Origin: Alphaproteobacteria bacterium
Lineage (GTDB): Bacteria > Pseudomonadota > Alphaproteobacteria > RF32 > CAG-239
Reading direction: 5' to 3'
Length of the DNA: 14,864 nt
Assembly (NCBI GenBank): GCA_017477035.1
Contig: JAFUXW010000169.1
Location: 1-14,864 of the forward strand
The notes under the pieces were generated by a model. It saw nothing but the letters and a program-made list of their open reading frames with translations. It did not search any database and was not told the DNA's origin. Made by a program: the position numbers and the translations under genes. This document shows, piece after piece, positions 1 to 7,837 of this stretch; positions within the stretch are counted from its first letter, which is position 1; each line of letters starts with the position of its first letter.

Positions 1-339
1 ATACAAAATATCTTTATCTTTTGGATAATTATAAAACATTGTCGGATCAAGCTCTAAACGATCACGATTTAAATCTATCACCGAACGTGAAATCAGCATT
101 TTTATACTTGGAACACCGCCATCTATTGCCGGTTGAAGTAATTCATCAACAAATATATCTTCATTGTGACGCATAATTTCAACACTGCTGTTCACCTGTT
201 CTAAAAATTCCGGTGGAAAATATGAACCGCTGTGCGGCATAGACAGAACAAGCGGAAAAGCAATGTTATCTGTATTATAATCAACAAACACCGGCATTTT
301 TTTATAATTTATTTTAAAATCAAGTTTTTTATTTTCCAT
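1..339 (-). CDS. N-formylglutamate amidohydrolase family protein (C-terminus outside window)
   Basis: The first 113 residues of a gene that runs off the left edge. They match the N-terminal part of the N-formylglutamate amidohydrolase family, whose members hydrolyse N-formylglutamate or related N-acyl amino acids (one route of histidine breakdown). Visible family features are PHSG at residues 35-38, the acidic stretch HNEDIFVDELL around 58-68, and the segment SRSVIDLNRDRLELDP around 84-99 that contains the conserved NR and ELD positions. ATG at 339 is preceded by AAAAGGTGAAG, a good ribosome binding site lying inside the end of the upstream flavin reductase gene. The two genes overlap by 11 bases, so they are probably co-transcribed and translationally coupled. 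The exact substrate cannot be read from this fragment. Confidence 0.82.
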   Translation of the reverse strand, partial: MENKKLDFKINYKKMPVFVDYNTDNIAFPLVLSMPHSGSYFPPEFLEQVNSSVEIMRHNEDIFVDELLQPAIDGGVPSIKMLISRSVIDLNRDRLELDPTMFYNYPKDKDILY

Positions 340-961
340 TCTTCACCTTTTCGCTTGGTTTGTTTTTAGCATTTTTTCGAGCTATTCTTTTACGCTTGGT
401 AGACTTTTTCTCAACTGACCACCCGAATTTACCTATCTTACGCCCCAAAGCATAATAAAATCCGTGAGCATAAGCCAACAAACCTGCTTTATCTAATCGC
501 AACGCATTGTTTTTATCAAGATATTTATCATCAACACAGACAGCTACTACTTCAGCCAAAAACATATCGTGGGTGCCGAATGACTGTATATCTTTTACTC
601 TGCACTCAAGAGAAATCGGCGATTGCTCAATCTGAGGAGCGTTAATCAACGAACTTTTAACGGCTACCAGTCCGGTATGCTTAAACTTATCAATATTTCT
701 CCCGCTTTTTACTCCGCAAAAATCTACTGCCTTTGCTATCTCAACAGTCGGCACATTTATAACAAATTCACCGCTTTTTCTTATCAATTCATTACTGAAA
801 CGGGATGGGCGGATTGAAACATATGCCAGTGTAGGTTCGGTACATATAATTCCCGACCACGCCGCAGTCATAACATTTGGATTTTGCAAGGTGCCGCAAG
901 ATATCAATGCCGGAGGCAACGGCGCTAACATAGTTCCTGCTTTCCACGATACCTTTGTCAT
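329..961 (-). CDS. flavin reductase-like domain protein
   Basis: A 210-residue protein of the flavin reductase-like (FMN-binding split barrel, flavoredoxin/DIM6-NTAB) family. Proteins of this family bind FMN and use NAD(P)H to reduce flavin, or act as small electron carriers. Recognisable segments are the N-terminal strand with LAPLPPALISCG, MTAAWSGIICTEPTLAYVSI (about residues 31-50), the SRFSNELIRKSGEFVINVP region, and the late GTHDMFLAEVVAV strand. The last 30 or so residues form a lysine-rich tail (KKSTKRKRIARKNAKNK) beyond the usual domain; its role is unknown. A promoter-like pair lies just upstream at 995-1023. It is the first gene of a two-gene unit with the amidohydrolase-like gene. 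The physiological partner is not evident. Confidence 0.85.
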   Translation of the reverse strand: MTKVSWKAGTMLAPLPPALISCGTLQNPNVMTAAWSGIICTEPTLAYVSIRPSRFSNELIRKSGEFVINVPTVEIAKAVDFCGVKSGRNIDKFKHTGLVAVKSSLINAPQIEQSPISLECRVKDIQSFGTHDMFLAEVVAVCVDDKYLDKNNALRLDKAGLLAYAHGFYYALGRKIGKFGWSVEKKSTKRKRIARKNAKNKPSEKVKNGK

Positions 962-994
962 AAAAAATACCTCTCAAATTGTAAAACCTTACGT

Positions 995-1023
995 AGTTTA
1001 TACTATCTTTTTGTTTACGTCAA
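995..1023 (-). promoter_or_regulatory. putative sigma-70 promoter for the flavin reductase/amidohydrolase pair
   Basis: Read on the minus strand: TTGACG (1023-1018), 17-base spacer, TAAACT (1000-995), with TATAAA overlapping just before. It lies about 35 bases upstream of the flavin reductase ATG. Only the match to consensus supports it. Confidence 0.5.
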
Positions 1024-1150
1024 GTCCCGAGGCTTTCAATAAAACCTTTCGTTTATAAACTTAATATGTTCAATAAACAGTTTGATAAGTTGCAAAATAT
1101 CATTGTAAAAAATCAATTGAAAGGTAATCTGTAAAAAACGGAGAAAATAA

Positions 1151-1399
1151 ATGAAAGAAATAAATTTAGAAAAATTAACTTTTGAAGATGCTTTGATTCA
1201 GCTTGAAAACATTGTCCGCGAATTGGAAGCCGGTAAAATAAAACTTGATGATGCAGTTGATGCTTATGAAAAAGCTACTGCACTGAAAAAATTCTGTGAA
1301 GAAAAATTAAAAGCTGCTCAACTCAAAATAGAAAAAATAAATGTTGAGCCAAATGGTAAAATTGTCATTTCTGATTTTGATAAAGTTGAGGAAGGTTGA
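1151..1399 (+). CDS. xseB: exodeoxyribonuclease VII small subunit
   Basis: An 82-residue protein of the usual XseB length. It carries the family signature near the N-terminus (LTFEDALIQLENIVRELEAG, residues 9-28), followed by KIKLDDAVDAYEKATALKKFCEEKL and a short variable tail. XseB binds several-fold to the large subunit XseA and is needed for the enzyme that degrades single-stranded DNA into oligonucleotides. ATG at 1151 follows GGAGAAAATAA. The stop overlaps the start of ispA by one base (TGATG), an arrangement common in proteobacteria, where xseB and ispA form an operon. The dxs gene that often follows is not here. Confidence 0.95.
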   Translation: MKEINLEKLTFEDALIQLENIVRELEAGKIKLDDAVDAYEKATALKKFCEEKLKAAQLKIEKINVEPNGKIVISDFDKVEEG

Positions 1400-2295
1400 T
1401 GTCTGATATTGTAGAAAAATTAACTGTTTTTTCAAAACAATTTAATACTGACTTGGAAAAATGTTTTCCTTTCTGTGACGGCGCTGAAAATCGCGTTGTT
1501 GAAGCAATGAAATATTCCGTTATGAATGGCGGAAAACGTTTACGTCCGTATTTGCTTTGCAAATGCGCTGAACTGTTTGAGGTAAATTATGAAACCGCTT
1601 TTCCTGCCGCGGCATCTTTGGAAATGCTACATTCTTATTCGCTTATTCACGATGATTTGCCGGCAATGGATAATGATGATTTGCGTCGCGGTAAACCTAC
1701 CTGCCATAAACAATTTGATGAAGCCACCGCTATTTTAGCCGGCGACGGATTATTAACTTATGCCTTTGAATATCTGTCTAATACTTTGGTCATCAGACCT
1801 GAAATTCGTTTAACCTTAATACAGTTGTTATCTTCTGCTGCCGGAGCTTTTAAAGGTATGGTAAGCGGACAAACCTTAGATATTTATGCCAAATCAACCG
1901 GTAATACAACTAAAGATGAAGACATTATTTCAAGGCTGGAAGAAATGAAAACCGGTCGACTTTTGCGTTACGCCTGTGAAGCCGGAGCCGTTCTAGGAAA
2001 GGCAGATATTGAAACACGTAATATTTTAATTTCTTATTCACGTAAAATCGGTCAGGCATTCCAGATTACAGATGATATATTGGATCGCGAAGGAGACCAA
2101 ATAACAGTTGGTAAAACTTTACACAAAGATGATGCACAAAGCAAATTCACTTTCGTCTCTTATTATGGTATTGAACCCGCCAGAAAAAAAGCTCAACAAC
2201 TGATTGAACAGGCAATAAATGATATATCTGTTTTTGGTAACAAAGCAATTGATTTGCAAAATTTAGCTCGCTACATTATCGAAAGAAAATATTAA
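1399..2295 (+). CDS. ispA: (2E,6E)-farnesyl diphosphate synthase (polyprenyl synthetase)
   Basis: A 298-residue trans-prenyltransferase that condenses isopentenyl diphosphate with dimethylallyl and geranyl diphosphate to give farnesyl diphosphate, the precursor of undecaprenyl carriers and quinone tails. Both aspartate-rich metal-binding motifs are present: DDLPAMDNDDLRRG (first) and DDILD within FQITDDILDREGD (second). GGKRLRP near residue 45, GDGLLTYAFE and KTGRLLRYACE are the other expected segments. The ATG at 1399 overlaps the xseB stop by one base and is preferred over a TTG one codon earlier. Coupled translation with xseB is likely. The specificity call (C15 rather than longer) rests on family resemblance and operon context. 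Confidence 0.93.
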   Translation: MSDIVEKLTVFSKQFNTDLEKCFPFCDGAENRVVEAMKYSVMNGGKRLRPYLLCKCAELFEVNYETAFPAAASLEMLHSYSLIHDDLPAMDNDDLRRGKPTCHKQFDEATAILAGDGLLTYAFEYLSNTLVIRPEIRLTLIQLLSSAAGAFKGMVSGQTLDIYAKSTGNTTKDEDIISRLEEMKTGRLLRYACEAGAVLGKADIETRNILISYSRKIGQAFQITDDILDREGDQITVGKTLHKDDAQSKFTFVSYYGIEPARKKAQQLIEQAINDISVFGNKAIDLQNLARYIIERKY

Positions 2296-2319
2296 AATAT
2301 GTTTCGTAAATAAAAAATG

Positions 2320-2347
2320 TTGAAATTTGCATAAAATTTTGTATTGT
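2320..2347 (+). promoter_or_regulatory. possible promoter for the CxxC membrane protein
   Basis: TTGAAA (2320-2325), 16-base spacer, TATTGT (2342-2347), about 30 bases before the start codon. The gene also has a near-perfect ribosome binding site, TAAGGAGAT, at 2366-2374. The -10 match is weak. Confidence 0.35.
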
Positions 2348-2378
2348 GTTTTCAATTTAATCAGGTAAGGAGATAAAA

Positions 2379-2954
2379 ATGTCTGTATTCGTTTTAGGAT
2401 TAATTTTGGGATTAATCATTGTTATTCCTGCTTACGCTAATCCTGCTTGCGCAGTTTGCACGGTTGGTGTTGCCGTAGGTTTAGAGGTTGCTCGCAATCT
2501 GGGAGTTGATGACGGAGTAATCGCAGTATGGGCTGGTGCCTTATTGGCATTAATCGGTTATTGGACTATTTTATGGTTTGATAAGAAAGGATGGAATTTT
2601 AAATTCCGCAACCCGTTATTGATTATTTTGTCCCTATCAATGATTGCAGGAGTATATATTAAAGATTTGACATACACCCCAAAACCTTTGCTTATTTTCT
2701 ATATGGATCCGTTTTTATTCTGTGCTATTTGCGGTGCTTTAATTCTTATCTACTCATCTGTATTTTACCAATGGATGAAAGCCAGAAACGGAGGACACGC
2801 ACATTTTCCGTTTGAAAAAGTTGTTTTGCCGATTGTAGCCCTGACTATTGCCGGATATGCTGCAAACTATTTACAAATATGCCAGCCAAACAACGAACAA
2901 ACAGTAACATCTATACCATCAGATGGTTCAGATATATACGATTTCAATAATTGA
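2379..2954 (+). CDS. multi-spanning membrane protein with two CxxC pairs
   Basis: A 191-residue membrane protein that I recognise only as a conserved hypothetical type. An N-terminal hydrophobic segment (residues 3-20) ends at an AYAN cleavage-like site and is followed at once by CAVC (24-27) in a segment reading CAVCTVGVAVGLEVARNLGVDD. Further hydrophobic helices lie at about 46-67, 78-94, 104-127 and 146-163. A second pair, CAIC, sits at 115-118. The cysteine pairs at helix ends suggest metal or thiol-redox chemistry at the membrane (inference). The short tail is polar and acidic. ATG follows TAAGGAGAT with good spacing. The stop directly abuts the stop of lptG on the other strand, with no base between. 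No function is assigned. Confidence 0.8.
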   Translation: MSVFVLGLILGLIIVIPAYANPACAVCTVGVAVGLEVARNLGVDDGVIAVWAGALLALIGYWTILWFDKKGWNFKFRNPLLIILSLSMIAGVYIKDLTYTPKPLLIFYMDPFLFCAICGALILIYSSVFYQWMKARNGGHAHFPFEKVVLPIVALTIAGYAANYLQICQPNNEQTVTSIPSDGSDIYDFNN

Positions 2955-4064
2955 TTAAACTTCATCTGATTGGATTAGAAGCGAGGTACTGACCAAAATA
3001 ATAATCAGTGTCGGCGCTATTGCTGCCAGCCAAACCGGAATGTATCCGTTTAGCCCGAAAGCAAAAACCACCTGCGAGGCAAAATAAAAAGTAAATCCGG
3101 TAACAATACTTAACACTACACGCCACATAATTGCCGAACCTCTAAGTGTGTTTTGCAACATGAACACAGCGGCTAACATGAGCATTCCTACTAATAATAA
3201 CGGTGAAATAAGCAAATTCAAAAATCGCATCCAATGTTGCCGTGCGGAAAATCCTGATTTTTCATAAAAGTGAATGGTATCCGGCAACCGCCAAAACGAT
3301 ATTGCTTCAGGTTCAATAAAATTCTCTTTAATTCTTTGCAAATTTATCGAGGTTTTATAAGCATAGTCATTGATAGTTCTAACCGGCTCTCCTCCTACAA
3401 TAACTTTAACATCTTTAAGATGAAATGTATCTCCGTCCAAGGTAGCAAAATAGGCCTCATAACTTTTGATAATTTGTGAATTTTTATTAAGCTCTGTTAT
3501 ACTTACATCTCGCATCCATACCGTTCCGTCATCATCTTGACGCAAAGAACGCGCTTGAATCAGCAATATTTTATCGTCATCTACAGCCTCTCTTATCCAT
3601 AGTCCCTTACTTGAAAATAATACTGCTTTCGGATTTTTGGTTTGCATTCGGTAGCTTAACACTTCGTGCCATTCATACATTTTTGCGGCAATCGGATTAA
3701 ACAGAGCTATATCGGCAACACCAAGTAAAAATGTAGCAAACATAAGTGGTTTTAAAAAGCCAAAAACAGATATACCGGCAGAACGAATTATCACAAACTC
3801 ATTATTTTTACTTAAGCGCCAAAATGTAATCATTGCAGCCACCATCAAAACAAACGGAATAACAATTTCTACTGTTTTGGTAATACGTGTTAGTGCATAT
3901 TGTGCCGTAAACCCCAAAGTTAAGTCATCTCTTCCCGAAACACGACGCAAAGCTTCAATCGAGTCAAACATCATAATGATGCCCAATATGGCAAAAAATA
4001 CCATAAAAAAATTTGCCAACAATTGACGTGTAACATATCTGCTTAAAATATCAAATATTTTCAT
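2955..4064 (-). CDS. lptG: LPS export ABC transporter permease LptG
   Basis: A 369-residue LptF/LptG-family permease. With LptF and the ATPase LptB2 it extracts lipopolysaccharide from the inner membrane and pushes it along the periplasmic bridge. The layout fits: N-terminal helices (LLANFFMVFFAILGIIMMFD; IVIPFVLMVAAMITFWRLS; the SAGISVFGFLKPLM region and FNPIAAKMYEW), then a periplasmic beta-jellyroll-like middle (about 140-255), then three C-terminal helices ending YIPVWLAAIAPTLIIILVSTSLLI, which is typical of LptG rather than LptF. The start overlaps the cysK stop by four bases (ATGA), so it is the last gene of the gmk operon. No lptF is adjacent, unlike in many relatives; it may lie elsewhere. 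Confidence 0.88.
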   Translation of the reverse strand: MKIFDILSRYVTRQLLANFFMVFFAILGIIMMFDSIEALRRVSGRDDLTLGFTAQYALTRITKTVEIVIPFVLMVAAMITFWRLSKNNEFVIIRSAGISVFGFLKPLMFATFLLGVADIALFNPIAAKMYEWHEVLSYRMQTKNPKAVLFSSKGLWIREAVDDDKILLIQARSLRQDDDGTVWMRDVSITELNKNSQIIKSYEAYFATLDGDTFHLKDVKVIVGGEPVRTINDYAYKTSINLQRIKENFIEPEAISFWRLPDTIHFYEKSGFSARQHWMRFLNLLISPLLLVGMLMLAAVFMLQNTLRGSAIMWRVVLSIVTGFTFYFASQVVFAFGLNGYIPVWLAAIAPTLIIILVSTSLLIQSDEV

Positions 4065-5008
4065 AAAGTTTCCTGTTCAATCTGATTATAAAACGGATTA
4101 GATAAATAGCGCTCCACGCTGTCAGGAAGTATTACCACAATATTTTTACTTTCCATATCATCACGCTTTGCCAAATCAACAGCTCCGCAAACGGCTGCAG
4201 CTGCAGATACTCCTATCGGTAGTCCTTCATTTTTCGCAACTGTTTTTGTCATTTTTAAAGCATCAATACTGGATACTTTGAAAACTTCATTAACTAACTC
4301 AGCACGATACAGCGGTGGCACAAATCCGGCTCCTATCCCCCCGATTTGATGAGCTCCTTTTTCACCGCCACTCAAAACCGGACTTTCCGCCGGCTCCACA
4401 GCCATAACATATAAATCCGGATTATAAGATTTTAGAGTTGAGGCGATACCGCTCAACGTTCCGGCGGTTCCCACTCCGCAGACGATTGCGTCAACATTAC
4501 CATCAGTATCTTCTAAAATTTCAGTGGCAGTTGTTAATTGATGAGCTTCAATATTTGCCGGATTTTCAAACTGCTTAAATTCTATCAAGTTATCTGAGCG
4601 TTGTTTTAAAATTTCCACTTTCTTAATCGCGCCATTCATTCCTTCATTAGCCGGAGTGAGCAATACCTCGGCTCCAAAATGTCTGATAAGAGCTATTTTT
4701 TCTTTACTCATATTTTCCGGCATAACTATTACTAACTTATAGCCACGATATGCGCAAAAAGCTGCCAAAGCGACGCCGGTATTTCCTGAAGTAGCCTCAA
4801 TAAAAACCGTACCTGATTTTATTTTTCCAAACGGGGCTTTATTTATCATATTGTAAGCTACTCTATCCTTTACGGAAAATATCGGATTATAAAATTCACA
4901 CTTTACAATCACATTTGCTTTAAGCTGAAAATTTTTAACCAACTTATTAAGTTTTATAAGAGGAGTGTGCCCAACCAGTTCTTCCACCGAATTATATATT
5001 TTTGCCAT
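4061..5008 (-). CDS. cysK: cysteine synthase (O-acetylserine sulfhydrylase)
   Basis: A 315-residue PLP enzyme of the cysteine synthase family, which converts O-acetyl-L-serine and sulfide to L-cysteine and acetate. Seen in the sequence: GHTPLIKL near the N-terminus, the PLP lysine in SVKDR (K47), the substrate loop TSGNTG (73-78), the phosphate-binding glycine loop as GVGTAGTLSG (usually GTGGT), and the C-terminal LPDSVERYLS (usually LPDTGERYL). The GISSGA region reads GVSAAAA, a mild deviation. These changes leave some room for a related beta-replacing enzyme, such as a CysM-like synthase or cystathionine beta-synthase-like protein. The ATG follows AGAGGAAAATAAA, one base past the upstream stop; the stop overlaps lptG by four bases. 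Confidence 0.85.
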   Translation of the reverse strand: MAKIYNSVEELVGHTPLIKLNKLVKNFQLKANVIVKCEFYNPIFSVKDRVAYNMINKAPFGKIKSGTVFIEATSGNTGVALAAFCAYRGYKLVIVMPENMSKEKIALIRHFGAEVLLTPANEGMNGAIKKVEILKQRSDNLIEFKQFENPANIEAHQLTTATEILEDTDGNVDAIVCGVGTAGTLSGIASTLKSYNPDLYVMAVEPAESPVLSGGEKGAHQIGGIGAGFVPPLYRAELVNEVFKVSSIDALKMTKTVAKNEGLPIGVSAAAAVCGAVDLAKRDDMESKNIVVILPDSVERYLSNPFYNQIEQETL

Positions 5009-5009
5009 T

Positions 5010-5405
5010 TTATTTTCCTCTTACCAACAAATTTTTCATTCCACTTTTTTGAGTTGCATCAAAATAGACTTCACCAAGCAATATATCGGCCATTTTAACC
5101 CACTCTAACGGAGTATTTTCCAAATCAACCGCACCTACTTCAAACACTTCGTATGTTTGCTCCTCTTTAAATGGTTTATCGTGACGAATTACGTATGAAA
5201 TTATTTTAAATTCTCCTGTCGGGTCTACGTTAATAGACACCTCATTTTTCCGTGGAAGAGTATACATTTGCGCATTTTCATCACGCATACACAAAACAAA
5301 ATCATTTTTTTTTACAACCACATAACCAAGCGCAGAGCTTTGTACTTCATCAGGATTATAATAAAAAATTTGTCCGTCCCTATCTGTGAAAGGAAATTTA
5401 GCCAT
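5010..5405 (-). CDS. Nudix-like protein without a recognisable Nudix box
   Basis: A 131-residue protein in the gmk operon. The start chosen is ATG at 5405 (MAKFPFTDRDG), preceded by GAGG. An upstream ATG at 5429 would overlap gmk by 32 bases and lacks a good ribosome binding site. The chosen start overlaps gmk by eight bases. The segment GYVVVKKNDFVLCMRDENAQMYTLP resembles the first strands of a Nudix fold, and EEQTYEVFEVGAVD resembles a later strand. The catalytic helix (GX5EX7REUXEEXGU) is missing: the region after TLPRKNEVS is too short and has no REXXEE. It may be an inactive Nudix relative or merely look like one. No function is assigned. Confidence 0.7.
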   Translation of the reverse strand: MAKFPFTDRDGQIFYYNPDEVQSSALGYVVVKKNDFVLCMRDENAQMYTLPRKNEVSINVDPTGEFKIISYVIRHDKPFKEEQTYEVFEVGAVDLENTPLEWVKMADILLGEVYFDATQKSGMKNLLVRGK

Positions 5406-6060
5406 TTTTTGCCTCTTGATTAAGTTCATCTGTAAATTTAAACAATCCGGTCTGACGCTGACGTTTCATCCGCTCGGCTGATAATATTTGTCGAACAGTC
5501 TCAACAGTCTGGTCTAAATCCAAACTAACTACCACATAATCATAATCCGCCCAATATTTAAGTCTTTCCACAGCAAAACTCATACGTTTATCAATAACTT
5601 CCTGACTATCTGTTTTGCGATTTTCCAGACGTTTGCGTAGCTCTTTAATAGACGGCGGTAGCAAAAATATAGACACCACATCATAAGGAGCTTTTGCTTT
5701 CATTTGGCGAAGTCCGTCTTGGTCCATATCAAAGATTACATCACGACCGGCGCTGATAAATTCATCAACTTCTGAGCGCAATGTGCCGTATCGCCCTCCA
5801 TATTCTGAATCTACATATTCATAAAAAGCATCAGCTTCACGATATTTACTATATTGCTCATCGGTTACAAAATAGTAATCGACTCCGTTTTGTTCTCCTT
5901 CTCTCGGTTTTCTGGTAGTAACCGAAACCGACCAACTGATATTTTTATCCTGTTCGAGCATTTTTTTCACCACTGAACTCTTTCCAGTTCCGGACGGTCC
6001 GCCCAAAATAAGCATAACACCACGACGAGTTTTACTAAATTGTTTTAAAATATCAGTCAT
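5398..6060 (-). CDS. gmk: guanylate kinase
   Basis: A 220-residue P-loop kinase that phosphorylates GMP to GDP with ATP, an essential step in guanine nucleotide supply. The P-loop is GGPSGTGKSS (residues 20-29). The GMP-binding part follows: SVSVTTRKPREGEQNGVDYYFV, then FYEYVDSEYGGRYGT, where the common form is closer to EWAEVHGNYYGT. After it come DVIFDMDQDG, SIFLLPPS and the lid region RLENRKTDS. The C-terminus (MKRQRQTGLFKFTDELNQEAKNG) is slightly longer than usual. It is the first gene of the gmk / Nudix-like / cysK / lptG unit, with a promoter-like sequence about 30 bases upstream and a GAGGGA ribosome binding site before ATG 6060. Confidence 0.93.
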   Translation of the reverse strand: MTDILKQFSKTRRGVMLILGGPSGTGKSSVVKKMLEQDKNISWSVSVTTRKPREGEQNGVDYYFVTDEQYSKYREADAFYEYVDSEYGGRYGTLRSEVDEFISAGRDVIFDMDQDGLRQMKAKAPYDVVSIFLLPPSIKELRKRLENRKTDSQEVIDKRMSFAVERLKYWADYDYVVVSLDLDQTVETVRQILSAERMKRQRQTGLFKFTDELNQEAKNG

Positions 6061-6091
6061 AAGTTCCCTCTTGCAAAAATCAATTGCCTAC

Positions 6092-6121
6092 ATTATAAAC
6101 TAAAGCTAATATATTTTACAA
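6092..6121 (-). promoter_or_regulatory. putative promoter of the gmk operon
   Basis: Read on the minus strand: TTGTAA (6121-6116), 18-base spacer, perfect TATAAT (6097-6092), about 30 bases before the gmk ATG. It sits in the 94-base divergent gap with the dehydrogenase gene. Confidence 0.55.
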
Positions 6122-6154
6122 CAATTAAAAAATATTTATCGGGATTTATCAACA

Positions 6155-6916
6155 ATGACTGAAACTATAAAAAATATTTTAATTACTGGTGCTTCATCTG
6201 GCATAGGAGAAGCCTTAGCAGAATATTATGCACAAAATGGTGCTCAAAATCTGTTTTTGTGCGGGCGTAATAAACAAAGATTACAAGAAATTTGCGCACG
6301 CTGTGAAAAACACGGAGCAAAAGTATTTTCTGAAATAATTGATGTTTGTAATCGCGATCAGATGGCGCACTGGATAGCTGATTGTAATGAAAAAGCACCT
6401 TTGAATTTAGTATTCGCTAATGCAGGAGTATCAACCGGAGAGGAAAATCCTGATAATATTTATAACACATTTAATACCAACATTATGGGAGTATTAAACA
6501 CCATAACTCCGGCGATAGAATTATATAAAAAGCATCCTTGCAACAAGCAAATAATAGCCATTACGTCGTCAATTGCAGGCTATCACGGTTTACCGAGTTG
6601 CCCATCATATAGTGCAACAAAAGCGTGTGTAAAAGCATATGGAGAGGCGTTACGCGGCAGTTTGAGAGAAAATAACATTCAAGTGAGTATAATATGTCCC
6701 GGATTCGTAAAATCCCGTATCACAGATAAAAACACTTGCCCGATGCCGTTTTTTATGCAAGCTGATAAAGCTGCAAAGATAATCGCCGACGGAATAGAGA
6801 AAAACCATTCTCTAATAGCGTTTCCATGGCCTATGAGATTTGCTGTCTGGTTTATGTCTTGTCTGCCCAATTGTATAGGCGACTTCATTTACGCTTCATT
6901 GCCACACAAAGTGTAA
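6155..6916 (+). CDS. short-chain dehydrogenase/reductase (SDR), NAD(P)-dependent
   Basis: A 253-residue classical SDR oxidoreductase. The nucleotide-binding glycine motif is TGASSGIG (residues 11-18). NAGVS follows the central strand. The catalytic set is serine in AITSSIAG and YSATK (Tyr and Lys four apart), and the PG turn is seen in CPGFVKSRI. The C-terminus is hydrophobic (MRFAVWFMSCLPNCIGDFIYASLP), so the protein may associate with membrane or a lipid substrate. SDRs act on many alcohols and ketones and the substrate cannot be read here. The gene stands alone, divergent from gmk, and its stop lies three bases from that of the convergent neighbour. No strong ribosome binding site is seen (CGGGATTTATCAACA). 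Confidence 0.9.
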   Translation: MTETIKNILITGASSGIGEALAEYYAQNGAQNLFLCGRNKQRLQEICARCEKHGAKVFSEIIDVCNRDQMAHWIADCNEKAPLNLVFANAGVSTGEENPDNIYNTFNTNIMGVLNTITPAIELYKKHPCNKQIIAITSSIAGYHGLPSCPSYSATKACVKAYGEALRGSLRENNIQVSIICPGFVKSRITDKNTCPMPFFMQADKAAKIIADGIEKNHSLIAFPWPMRFAVWFMSCLPNCIGDFIYASLPHKV

Positions 6917-6919
6917 AAT

Positions 6920-7555
6920 TTAATCACCGGAATATTCTCTTTGAAAACGCAACCAAGCCGGAATGGTTTCAGTGGCTCGTTTACGTTCAGCTTCAACTCG
7001 GCGTTCTCTGACAGCCGAAAGTTCTTCTTTTTTGTGCAATAGCTGTTCTTCTTGAAATGTCTGTGGAAACGCTTGTTCAAAATGTTTTTGTTTATAGGAA
7101 TCTTTTTGGGTAAGTTCAGCAACTTTTTCCATTTTTAGCTTACATCTGCGCTGAAAGGCATCTGCCTCGGCATTTTTGGTTTCTGACATTTCAAACATTC
7201 TATCAATACTACATACTGGCAATGTGGTTTCTTGTCCGGCAATTCGCATTTTATTGTAGCGAGCAATTATTTTTTGTTTTAATTCATCATATCTTTTCAT
7301 TAGACCTTCATAATCAGGTGTATTTTTACGAGCCTGAGGCTTAGGGAATTCTACCGCAACATCTCCGTTATAATCATTCAAGTAAATAGAACCGTATAAT
7401 CTGCTCAGCGGTTGTCCGTCTATCGCTTTGTGCAATTGCATACGGCTAAAAAAAATCTGATCGTGAATTGTTCCGTTAACCGGAGCAATATCAATATACA
7501 GTTCATCTGAAAATTTCGGTTGTGAACAAACCACACGGTATTTTTTAACTTCCAT
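6920..7555 (-). CDS. hypothetical charged protein with helical C-terminal half
   Basis: A 211-residue protein that I do not recognise. The start chosen is ATG at 7555 (MEVKKYRVVCS), preceded by GGGAGATTTTCT; an ATG seven codons earlier lies on top of this ribosome binding site. The first 80 residues alternate short hydrophobic stretches and look like a beta-rich domain (YRVVCSQPKFSDELYIDIAP; LSRLYGSIYLNDYNGDVAVEF). The rest is strongly charged and helical, rich in K, E and Q (about residues 85-205), and probably a coiled coil. There is no signal peptide or membrane segment, so it is presumably cytosolic. A very good promoter lies immediately upstream. The stop is three bases from that of the SDR gene. 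Confidence 0.7.
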   Translation of the reverse strand: MEVKKYRVVCSQPKFSDELYIDIAPVNGTIHDQIFFSRMQLHKAIDGQPLSRLYGSIYLNDYNGDVAVEFPKPQARKNTPDYEGLMKRYDELKQKIIARYNKMRIAGQETTLPVCSIDRMFEMSETKNAEADAFQRRCKLKMEKVAELTQKDSYKQKHFEQAFPQTFQEEQLLHKKEELSAVRERRVEAERKRATETIPAWLRFQREYSGD

Positions 7556-7578
7556 AGAAAATCTCCCAAAACGCAAAC

Positions 7579-7607
7579 ATTATAACAGAAAATATATTTC
7601 TTGTCCA
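7579..7607 (-). promoter_or_regulatory. strong putative promoter of the charged hypothetical protein
   Basis: Read on the minus strand: TGGACA (7607-7602), 17-base spacer, perfect TATAAT (7584-7579), about 25 bases before the start codon. Confidence 0.6.
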
Positions 7608-7626
7608 TAATATATCATAAAATATC

Positions 7627-7655
7627 TTGCAATTTAACAAAAAGTAGAATAATAA
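7627..7655 (+). promoter_or_regulatory. putative promoter of tRNA-Ser
   Basis: TTGCAA (7627-7632), 17-base spacer, TAATAA (7650-7655), ending 12 bases before the mature tRNA 5' end. A similar TTGCAA element precedes the structured RNA at 11806. Confidence 0.5.
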
Positions 7656-7667
7656 GTAAGCACTTGA

Positions 7668-7759
7668 GGTGAGATGGCAGAGTGGTCGAATGCGGTTGAC
7701 TCGAAATCAATTGTACGTTTTACCGCGTACCTAGGGTTCGAATCCCTATCTCACCGCCA
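7668..7759 (+). tRNA. tRNA-Ser (anticodon CGA)
   Basis: A 92-nt class II tRNA. The acceptor stem pairs GGTGAGA (7668-7674) with TCTCACC (7749-7755), the discriminator is G and CCA is encoded (7757-7759). The anticodon loop CTCGAAA gives anticodon CGA at 7702-7704, reading UCG. The long variable arm folds as GTACG with CGTAC, the mark of serine tRNAs, and the T loop reads GGGTTCGAATCCC. Promoter upstream, terminator downstream. tRNA-Ser genes are common integration targets, and the DNA downstream is accessory in character. Confidence 0.97.
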
Positions 7760-7767
7760 TTTTACTG

Positions 7768-7797
7768 AAAAAGACACCTAATTGCGGTGTCTTTTTT
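7768..7797 (+). terminator. rho-independent terminator of tRNA-Ser
   Basis: Stem GACACC (7773-7778) with GGTGTC (7786-7791), a 7-base loop, preceded by five A and followed by six T. It starts nine bases after the tRNA end. Confidence 0.88.
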
Positions 7798-7837
7798 CGT
7801 ATCCTCGGTGTTTCGGGGCTTCTACGGGGGGTGACTC

